From the NCBI GenBank assembly GCA_030836925.1, contig JAUPLK010000049.1:1-8437 (forward strand): a stretch of 8,437 bases of DNA, given 5' to 3'. The DNA comes from Pseudomonadota bacterium. GTDB taxonomy: Bacteria; Pseudomonadota; Gammaproteobacteria; Steroidobacterales; GCA-2729495. The notes under the pieces are model-generated. The model had not been told where the DNA came from. It was given only the letters and a program-made list of their open reading frames with translations, and searched no databases. The position numbers were made by a program, and so were the translations under genes. Below, piece after piece: positions 1 through 4,465 of this stretch; position 1 is the first letter of the stretch; each line of letters opens with the position of its first letter.

Positions 1-313
1 CCGCCATGGCCACATCGGTGAGGACTTCCGGATTGCAGATCGCGAAGGTACTGCGGGCGGCAATCACCCGTTCGATGTGCCGTCCGCTCTCGTTCAGGAA
101 CGCGACACAGCTGGCCTCGCAGGCAATCTCGTCGCGCAGGGTTTCGAGAGTCGCCACAAGAAGCTGATCGGCTTGTCCCGCCACCAGGTTCTGCAGGTCG
201 ACGGCCAGCTTGGTATAGACGACGTCGAGGCCACCCGCAGTCCGGGAGCCCACTGCATCCTGCATGCCGGTGATTGTCAGCCGATGATCCATGTCTGGCG
301 GCGATTCTGACAT
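1..313 (-). CDS. GAF-like sensor/regulatory protein, 5' part only
   Basis: The minus strand is open from an ATG at 313-311 to the window edge, giving 104 residues starting MSESPPDMDHRL. From about residue 30 the sequence reads as an amphipathic helix (LDVVYTKLAVDLQNLV), a second helix (QLLVATLETLRDEIACEA), then the strand-turn-strand CVAFLNESGRHIERVIAARS. This is the typical opening of a GAF small-molecule-binding domain as found in bacterial signalling proteins, where GAF is followed by GGDEF/EAL, histidine kinase, sigma-54 activator or LuxR output modules. The output domain lies outside the window, so the actual role is unknown. A weak purine-rich Shine-Dalgarno (GGGGCGAAAGC) precedes the ATG; Met8 and Met17 are alternative starts. 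The gene is divergent from the metallo-hydrolase gene. The reading frame is well supported by its length and composition; the GAF call is an inference from pattern, not from a search. Confidence 0.62.
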   Translation of the reverse strand, partial: MSESPPDMDHRLTITGMQDAVGSRTAGGLDVVYTKLAVDLQNLVAGQADQLLVATLETLRDEIACEASCVAFLNESGRHIERVIAARSTFAICNPEVLTDVAMA

Positions 314-426
314 GCTTTCGCCCCAATACAACATAAGCCGATGTTATCCATCGGGTTTGCAGTTGACCGCCGGATCCCTGATGCTAGTCGCGTTCAGCCC
401 TGCACCGCGACCGGAGCAGTCATCCC
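314..426. promoter_or_regulatory. Divergent intergenic region with short palindrome
   Basis: These 113 bases lie between two divergently transcribed genes, so both promoters must be here or nearby. The region is more AT-rich near 325-347 and holds an inverted repeat AACAT-aagccg-ATGTT (330-345), about 17 bases before the minus-strand start, where a repressor or activator could bind. On the plus strand TTGACC (363-368) resembles a -35 box, but no good -10 lies at 16-18 bases from it. A GGAG at 413-416 serves as ribosome binding site for the downstream plus-strand gene. No riboswitch or attenuator-like structure was recognised. Confidence 0.35.
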
Positions 427-1227
427 ATGCCAGACCTGCCTGCCGACACCTCTGAATGGAGCCTGCACTTTTTGGGCGTCGGCAATGCCGCCGCACCGGA
501 ACTGGGCTCGGCGAGCGTGGTGCTTGAGCGCGATGGCCAGCCGCTGTTGATGGTGGACTGTGGACAGGAAGCGCTGAGTGCCTGTCTGGCCCGCTATGAA
601 CAACCGCCACCCGCGGTATTCATCACGCATGTGCATCTGGACCATGTCGCCGGCTTCGAGCGGCTGTTCGTCAGCAATTACTTCTCCGGCAAGGAAGGCC
701 AGCGCACGCGCCTCTATGTACCGGCGATGCTCGTGCCCCTGCTCCAGGGGCGCATCGCCGATTATCCGAACGTGGTCGCCGAGGGTTCAGCGAATTTCTG
801 GGATGCCTTCCAGCTGATACCGGTCAGCCGCGGCTTCTGGCACGCGGGGCACTGGTTCGATGTGTTTCCGGTTCGTCACCACGTGCCCGGCACCGCGTAC
901 GGGCTGTGCCTGCGCGGCGCTTTTTTCTACAGCGGCGACACGCGGCCGATCCCGGAAGTCGTCGCGCAATACGCCGACGGCACGATGCCGCTGGTCCACG
1001 ACTGCGACCTGCACGGCAACCCCTCCCACACCGGCCTGCCCGATCTGCTGCGTGAGTACCCTGCGGAGATCATCCGGCAGATGCTGGTGTATCACTACGC
1101 CTCGGTAGCAGACGGCGCCGCCCTGGCCGCCGCCGGCCTGCGCGTGGCCAAAGCGGGCGACCGCGTGGCGCTGCCGAAGCCGTTGGCCGCAGCGGAAGCG
1201 CATGCCGCTTCGGCAGGAGCAATTTGA
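427..1227 (+). CDS. MBL-fold metallo-hydrolase (RNase Z-like)
   Basis: A 266-residue soluble protein of the metallo-beta-lactamase superfamily, with no signal peptide, so probably cytoplasmic. The first strand pair FLGVGNAAAP...LLMVDCGQ (about 15-47) is typical of the fold. The signature metal motif is THVHLDH (His68, His70, Asp72, His73), which binds a dinuclear metal centre, usually zinc. Further candidate ligands are His151 or His152 in VRHHVPGTAYG, Asp171 in YSGDTRP, and His223 in VYHYAS. The order of these motifs, with an HD...SHTG stretch (191-203), recalls RNase Z/ElaC-type hydrolases, yet no tRNA-binding exosite arm is recognisable, so I would not call it RNase Z. The substrate is unknown. 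The start is favoured by GGAG ten bases upstream. The C-terminal 20 residues are Ala-rich and probably disordered. The stop codon overlaps a TTGACA sequence upstream of the next gene. Confidence 0.85.
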   Translation: MPDLPADTSEWSLHFLGVGNAAAPELGSASVVLERDGQPLLMVDCGQEALSACLARYEQPPPAVFITHVHLDHVAGFERLFVSNYFSGKEGQRTRLYVPAMLVPLLQGRIADYPNVVAEGSANFWDAFQLIPVSRGFWHAGHWFDVFPVRHHVPGTAYGLCLRGAFFYSGDTRPIPEVVAQYADGTMPLVHDCDLHGNPSHTGLPDLLREYPAEIIRQMLVYHYASVADGAALAAAGLRVAKAGDRVALPKPLAAAEAHAASAGAI

Positions 1228-1262
1228 CATATCCCGATGGCGCCAAAATGGCGACATTGATA
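1224..1262 (+). promoter_or_regulatory. Candidate operator/promoter of the toxin-antitoxin operon
   Basis: Between the hydrolase stop and the antitoxin gene lies a compact cluster of repeats. TTGACA (1224-1229) is a perfect -35 consensus that contains the hydrolase TGA stop. ATGGCG occurs twice as a direct repeat (1237-1242 and 1248-1253, 11-base period, about one helical turn). CGCCA-aaa-TGGCG (1241-1253) is an inverted repeat, and TATC (1230-1233) mirrors GATA (1259-1262) around nearly the same centre. Ribbon-helix-helix antitoxins typically bind such short repeats in their own promoter as dimers of dimers. No clear -10 sits at the ideal distance from TTGACA; TACACT (1261-1266) is another possible -10, but without a matching -35. 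The repeats are seen; the operator role is inferred. Confidence 0.45.
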
Positions 1263-1296
1263 CACTGCAGGCTCATGCACTCGCCGGAGGCCACAC

Positions 1297-1608
1297 ATGG
1301 GCACCGCTGCCGACAAACAGGATCGCATTGGTGCCCGGGTTCCCCGGGAGGTCTATGAAACGCTGTGCCGTGCCGCCGAACTGACCGGCGCCACGGTCAA
1401 TCAGTTTCTGGTACAGGCTGCGCTGAAAGAGGCCCAGGAAGTCATCGAGCGGGAAGAGGTGATCCGTCTCAGCCCGCGCGACTGGAACTGGTTGCTCGAG
1501 TTGATGGACAACCCGCCCCGGCCAAATGCCAGGCTGAAGGCTGCCCTGAAGCGTTACCAGAAAGCCAGGCGGGATGATGCAGGTACGTCCTTTAGCTGGG
1601 AACCATGA
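1297..1608 (+). CDS. tacA: TacA-type antitoxin (DUF1778, ribbon-helix-helix)
   Basis: A 103-residue protein with two parts. Residues about 9-50 (DRIGARVPREVYETLCRAAE, then TGATVNQFLVQAALKEAQEV) form the strand-helix-helix of a MetJ/Arc-type DNA-binding domain, expected to dimerise and recognise the operator just upstream. The C-terminal part (about 55-90, IRLSPRDWNWLLELMDNPPR, then NARLKAALKRY) matches the toxin-neutralising tail of the DUF1778/TacA family, which wraps around and blocks the acetyl-CoA site of the partner GNAT toxin. A strong GGAGG (1286-1290) six bases before the ATG fixes the start and suggests higher translation than the toxin, as expected for an antitoxin. The gene overlaps the toxin gene by 35 bases, which argues for translational coupling. 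The family usually has about 85-100 residues, so this one appears complete. The symbol is by family, not proven orthology. Confidence 0.88.
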   Translation: MGTAADKQDRIGARVPREVYETLCRAAELTGATVNQFLVQAALKEAQEVIEREEVIRLSPRDWNWLLELMDNPPRPNARLKAALKRYQKARRDDAGTSFSWEP

Positions 1609-2071
1609 CCGGCAGGCCTTCGACTGCGGTCGCCAGGAGCTGAACGACTGGCTGCGGCAGGTTGCACGTCAGCACCAGGACAAGGGGCTGTCGAAAACCT
1701 TTGTTGCCGTACGCGAAGAAGAACCGACGCGCATCTGCGGCTACTACGCACTCACATTGGCCGAACTCGATAACCGGCACATGCCGGATACCTGGCGCAA
1801 AAAACTGCCCCGCCGCATCCCCGGCGTGCGCCTGGGCCGCTTGGCGGTCGAGCAAAAATGCCAGGGCAGGAAACTGGGCGAACTGCTGCTGATTGACGCC
1901 ATGACGCGGGCGCGGCGTATCTACATCGAGGCGGGAGGGATTGGCCTTTTCATCGATGCGACCGATGCGCAGGCCGCCGGGTACTACCGGCGTTTTGGCT
2001 TCGAGGCATCGCCGGACAATCCACTGCTGCTGTTCCTGTCAGCAGAAGTGGCCGGAGACAATGATCTTTAA
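1574..2071 (+). CDS. tacT: TacT-type GNAT acetyltransferase toxin
   Basis: A 165-residue GNAT-fold protein of the TacT/AtaT toxin class. Characterised members use acetyl-CoA to acetylate the amino group of amino acids on charged tRNAs, which stops translation. Visible hallmarks are the N-terminal HDRQAFDCGRQELNDWL (about 11-27, matching the family's 'F.CG...LN.WL' motif), GLSKTFVAV (38-46), ICGYYALTLAEL (54-65), the acetyl-CoA pyrophosphate loop QGRKLG (97-102) within RLGRLAVEQKCQGRKLGELL, and the catalytic-tyrosine segment YYRRFGF (137-143), with Tyr138 the likely counterpart of the essential Tyr in TacT. All parts look intact, so the toxin is probably active. The start at 1574 has a weak AGGCGGG upstream; ATG 1577 is equally possible and gives MQVRPL. 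Both starts lie inside the antitoxin gene, consistent with coupled and lower expression. Which tRNA it attacks cannot be told from sequence. Confidence 0.87.
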   Translation: MMQVRPLAGNHDRQAFDCGRQELNDWLRQVARQHQDKGLSKTFVAVREEEPTRICGYYALTLAELDNRHMPDTWRKKLPRRIPGVRLGRLAVEQKCQGRKLGELLLIDAMTRARRIYIEAGGIGLFIDATDAQAAGYYRRFGFEASPDNPLLLFLSAEVAGDNDL

Positions 2072-2072
2072 C

Positions 2073-2162
2073 GGTAGGAGCACCTTCAGGCGCGATTTGT
2101 GGGCAGAAGATCGCGCCTGAAGGCGCTCCCACATGAAGGCGCTCCCACATGAAGGCGCTCCT
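2073..2162. repeat. Compound REP/BIME-like palindromic repeat
   Basis: The gap between two convergent genes is filled by inverted copies of a REP-like unit. The left arm 2077-2096 and right arm 2110-2129 pair over 20 positions with a single mismatch (A2082 against C2124), around a 13-base loop. Each arm also contains its own smaller near-palindrome; the right one is GCGCCT-ga-AGGCGC (2113-2126). Read on the minus strand the right unit begins TGTGGGAGCGCCTTCAG, and the left unit on the plus strand begins GGTAGGAGCACCTTCAG, which is the GTAGGAG/GTGGGAG head style of REP elements in Pseudomonas and Xanthomonas relatives. Two head-to-head units form a BIME. Such elements are spread by RAYT transposases; none is encoded here. 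Its place between convergent gene ends means the hairpin could also act as a bidirectional transcription terminator or mRNA stabiliser, though no U-tract follows it. Confidence 0.85.
2118..2161. repeat. 16-base tandem repeat, 2.75 copies
   Basis: The unit TGAAGGCGCTCCCACA occurs perfectly at 2118-2133 and 2134-2149, then as a 12-base partial copy at 2150-2161, where the sequence diverges to TGCC. The first copy is the outer part of the right REP arm, so this is a local expansion of the REP head rather than an unrelated repeat. Copy number probably varies by replication slippage. Confidence 0.9.
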
Positions 2163-2170
2163 GCCGGCGA

Positions 2171-2743
2171 TCATTTCGGCACCACCATGACCTTGGTCAG
2201 CAACTGGTACCAGTAACGCTCCGATCGGTGTTCGGCATTCCCGGCAATAATCTGCGTGTCCCATAAACGGGCAAACCGGAAAGCCCGCGGACAATGCGCG
2301 AAGGCCTGGTCCACCTCCACATGCAGACCCTGCAGCGCCCCGGAATGGTCGTCCTCGACAAAAACCTCTGCGGCAATGCCCTCGCGCAGCAGTTGCTCCC
2401 TGTCGACGATGCGCACGCGACCGTTGACGCGCACCGTCAACTGGCAACCGGGGATCATGAATATCAGCCCCAGTTTCGGGTTGCTCTCGAGGTTTGCGCT
2501 TGAGTTGAACAGCTTGTTGCCGCAGATATCCGGGATCAGCAGGTTTTTCTCGTCCAGCACCTTCACGAATCCGGGTTTGCCGCCCCTGGGTGAGGCATCG
2601 CAGTCACCGTCTTTATTGCTGGTTGCCATGACCGCAAACGGCGCAGTGCGGATAAACTCCTGTATGGCCGTGTTCATGACGGGCAGGACATTGGCGGCGA
2701 TGACCGGATGCGGCATGCCAAACCTGCGTTGCGCGTCATTCAT
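2171..2743 (-). CDS. FMN-dependent PPOX-type flavoprotein (MSMEG_1061-like)
   Basis: A 190-residue protein with the split-barrel fold of pyridoxamine-5'-phosphate-oxidase-like flavoproteins. Diagnostic stretches, in order, are APFAVMATSNKDGDCDASPRG (34-54), PGFVKVLDEKNLLIPD (57-72), GNKLFNSSANLESNPKLGLIFMIPG (75-99) and LTVRVNGRVRI (102-112). Together they match the MSMEG_1061-like subfamily, in which the 'SPRGD.PGF' region and 'GN...S..N....P..GL.F..PG' shape the FMN pocket; here SPRGG replaces the usual SPRGD. The C-terminal CPRAFRFARLW segment (151-161) is also conserved in the family. The substrate is unknown; members are thought to be oxidoreductases, and true PNPOx activity is unlikely. 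There is no signal peptide, so it is cytoplasmic. AGGAC seven bases before the ATG supports the start. It faces the toxin gene tail to tail across the REP element and is divergent from the acetyltransferase gene. Confidence 0.85.
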   Translation of the reverse strand: MNDAQRRFGMPHPVIAANVLPVMNTAIQEFIRTAPFAVMATSNKDGDCDASPRGGKPGFVKVLDEKNLLIPDICGNKLFNSSANLESNPKLGLIFMIPGCQLTVRVNGRVRIVDREQLLREGIAAEVFVEDDHSGALQGLHVEVDQAFAHCPRAFRFARLWDTQIIAGNAEHRSERYWYQLLTKVMVVPK

Positions 2744-2788
2744 CGGATTGTCCTGTCGTTGGTCCCGTCACTTTCCGGAATTGCACTC
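2744..2788. promoter_or_regulatory. Short divergent intergenic region
   Basis: Only 45 bases separate the divergent flavoprotein and acetyltransferase start codons. AGGAC on the minus strand (2755-2751) and GGAA on the plus strand (2777-2780) serve as ribosome binding sites. Any promoters must overlap each other or reach into the opposite gene, which implies possible joint control. I could not identify convincing -35/-10 pairs. Confidence 0.4.
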
Positions 2789-3241
2789 ATGATCAGCATC
2801 AGAAGAGCCACTGTCGCAGACGCGGCGCGCATGCATGCCGTGCACGTCGCCTCCTCCACGGCAGTTTACCAGCAGTCTTTCGGCGGCAAGGGCCTGGAGC
2901 AGTGGCTGGCAACACGCAGCGCGGCAGTCTGCGCGGAAGAGATCAGCAAATGGGCCGTCATCCTCGCTGAAGAAGATGAGGTCCTGCTGGGCTTCGCCGC
3001 GCTGGACACGGCAAAAGCCAATATCGATGCCGTCTATGTCGCACCGGAGTGCTGGCGACAAGGCATCGGCCGACAACTGCTGATTCGCCTCGAGGAAATC
3101 GCTCTGGCCGCCGGGTTGTCGCGCCTCAGCCTGCAGGCGGCTGGTCCGGCCATCCGCTTCTATCTGCGGCAGGGCTATATCTCGCCCGAGGAACTGGGAC
3201 CCAACCCCTCCTGGGCGGAGATGGAAAAGAGCATCGGCTGA
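2789..3241 (+). CDS. GNAT family N-acetyltransferase
   Basis: A 150-residue stand-alone GNAT enzyme that would transfer an acetyl group from acetyl-CoA to an unknown amine. The N-terminal ISIRRATVADAARMHAVHV is the usual first strand and helix of the fold. IDAVYVAPECWRQGIGRQLL (79-98) holds the acetyl-CoA loop RQGIG (90-94), and FYLRQGY (124-130) the C-terminal tyrosine segment, Tyr125 being the likely general acid. The frame is open further upstream to an ATG at 2708, but that extension runs through the start of the divergent flavoprotein gene and does not look like GNAT sequence. I chose ATG 2789, where homology-like sequence begins, with GGAA eight bases upstream. Unlike the GNAT toxin at 1574-2071 it lacks the 'F.CG...LN.WL' motif and an antitoxin partner, so it is probably an ordinary modifying enzyme. 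It ends 63 bases before the efflux operon. Confidence 0.83.
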   Translation: MISIRRATVADAARMHAVHVASSTAVYQQSFGGKGLEQWLATRSAAVCAEEISKWAVILAEEDEVLLGFAALDTAKANIDAVYVAPECWRQGIGRQLLIRLEEIALAAGLSRLSLQAAGPAIRFYLRQGYISPEELGPNPSWAEMEKSIG

Positions 3242-3250
3242 GAAAGATCA

Positions 3251-3279
3251 TGTACAGCCTGCGGCGCCTCGCCCATAAT
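3251..3279 (+). promoter_or_regulatory. Candidate promoter of the RND efflux operon
   Basis: TGTACA (3251-3256, 4 of 6 matches to the -35 consensus) and CATAAT (3274-3279, 5 of 6 to the -10) are separated by 17 bases. Transcription would start near 3286, shortly before the GAGGA ribosome binding site (3293-3297) and the ATG at 3305. Its place in the short gap after the acetyltransferase gene fits a promoter for the efflux genes. No regulator gene or clear LysR/TetR operator is visible beside it. Confidence 0.42.
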
Positions 3280-3304
3280 GACCCCAGTCGTCGAGGAATC
3301 GCCC

Positions 3305-4465
3305 ATGTCTGCGCGGATTTTCTGCCTGATCCTGGTTTTTTCCGGCCTGGCCGGTTGCGGCGGCAAGCAACCGCCCGCCATGGCACCACCGCAGGTCACG
3401 GTCGCGACCCCCCTGGTCCGGCAGATCACCGACTGGGATGAATACACGGGACGACTCGCCGCAGTGGAGTCGGTGGAGATCAGGGCGCGGGTCAGCGGTT
3501 ACCTGCAGGCGGTCCATTTCGAGGATGGCGCACTGGTCAAACGCGGCGACCTGCTGTTCGTCATCGACCCCCGGCCCTATGCAGCGGCGCTGGACGAGGC
3601 CCGGGCCGACCTGACGCAGGCGAAGGTACGCCTCGAGCTCGCGAGCAACGATCTGGACCGGGCCAAACGCCTGTTCGCATCACGCGCCATCTCCGAAGAA
3701 GAACTGGATGCACGCACCAAGGAGCATCGCCAGGCGGAGGCCTCGCTGGAAGCCGCGCAGGCTGCGGAAAAAGGCTCGGCGCTGAATCTCGAGTTCGCCC
3801 GCATCAAGGCGCCGATCAGCGGACGCATCGGTCGCAAACTGGTCACGGTCGGCAACCTGGTCAGCAGCAGCGGCGACCAGCCGACCCTGCTGACCACCAT
3901 CGTGTCGGTCGATCCGATCCACGTGTATTTCACGGCCGACGAGCGCGCCTTTCTCCGTTACACGCGCCTCGCCGAAAAGGGCATCCGCCCCAGCTCGCGC
4001 AACACCCCCAATCCGGTCCGGCTGCAACTCGCGGACGAACAGGATTTTCCCCACCAGGGACACATGGATTTCGTCGACAACCAGGTGGACCGGGCGACCG
4101 GCACCATGCAGGGACGCGCCATCTTTGCCAATCCGGATGGGAGCCTGACGCCCGGACTGTTTGCGCGCGTGAAGCTGCTCGGCGAGGGACCCTACGAGGC
4201 GCTGATCATCCCCGACCAGGCCATCGGTACCGATCAGGGCCAGCGGCTGGTCTATGTGCTGGGCGCCGACAACGTGGTCACGCCGCGCCCCGTCACGCCG
4301 GGACGCGCACTCGGCGAACTGCGCGTGATCCGCGACGGCCTCGGCGCAACCGACCGGGTGGTGATCAACGGCATACAGCGCATACGGCCCGGTATCAGCG
4401 TGACACCCGTGGACGGCAGTATTCCGGAGCCTGCGGACGGGACTTCAGCTGCAGTCAGCCCATGA
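3305..4465 (+). CDS. RND efflux membrane fusion protein (MexE-like lipoprotein)
   Basis: A 386-residue periplasmic adaptor that links the inner-membrane pump to the outer-membrane channel. It begins with a lipoprotein signal peptide ending in the lipobox LAGC, so Cys18 should be lipidated and anchor the protein in the inner membrane. The lipoyl half-motif VEIRARVSGYLQAVHFEDGA (57-76) leads to GDLLFVIDPRPY (81-92); a long coiled-coil hairpin spans about 93-165; the second lipoyl half is FARIKAPISGRIGRK (164-178); the beta-barrel and membrane-proximal domains follow (about 195-370), with VDRATGTMQGRAIFAN (261-276) and LTPGLFARV (281-289) as landmarks. TDWDEYTGRL and FTADERAFL closely recall the MexE group. 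An upstream ATG (3278) would overlap the candidate -10 box and spoil the signal peptide, so ATG 3305 with GAGGA seven bases upstream is preferred. Its stop overlaps the pump gene start by four bases (ATGA). Confidence 0.92.
   Translation: MSARIFCLILVFSGLAGCGGKQPPAMAPPQVTVATPLVRQITDWDEYTGRLAAVESVEIRARVSGYLQAVHFEDGALVKRGDLLFVIDPRPYAAALDEARADLTQAKVRLELASNDLDRAKRLFASRAISEEELDARTKEHRQAEASLEAAQAAEKGSALNLEFARIKAPISGRIGRKLVTVGNLVSSSGDQPTLLTTIVSVDPIHVYFTADERAFLRYTRLAEKGIRPSSRNTPNPVRLQLADEQDFPHQGHMDFVDNQVDRATGTMQGRAIFANPDGSLTPGLFARVKLLGEGPYEALIIPDQAIGTDQGQRLVYVLGADNVVTPRPVTPGRALGELRVIRDGLGATDRVVINGIQRIRPGISVTPVDGSIPEPADGTSAAVSP

Noticed and set aside
77..310. Plus-strand open frame of 77 codons near the left edge
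   Set aside because: The minus-strand frame through the same bases stays open to the window edge and gives GAF-like sequence; the plus frame shows no recognisable pattern.
787..1257. Minus-strand open frame of 156 codons opposite the metallo-hydrolase gene
   Set aside because: Low-complexity Arg/Gly/Val-rich translation with no domain; the plus strand holds the complete metal-site motifs.
2118..2161. CRISPR-like array suggested by the repeated 16-base unit
   Set aside because: The copies are directly adjacent with no spacers, and the unit is part of a REP arm.
1950..2447. Minus-strand open frame spanning the toxin end, REP element and flavoprotein end
   Set aside because: It crosses the repeat and two real genes in other frames; the composition is that of a shadow frame.
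2708..2788. Upstream extension of the acetyltransferase from ATG 2708
   Set aside because: It would overlap the start of the divergent flavoprotein gene and adds residues unlike GNAT proteins; ATG 2789 has a ribosome binding site and begins the fold exactly.
2256..2792. Plus-strand open frame of 178 codons opposite the flavoprotein gene
   Set aside because: Its translation has no family-like pattern, while the minus-strand frame carries a clear PPOX-type flavoprotein.
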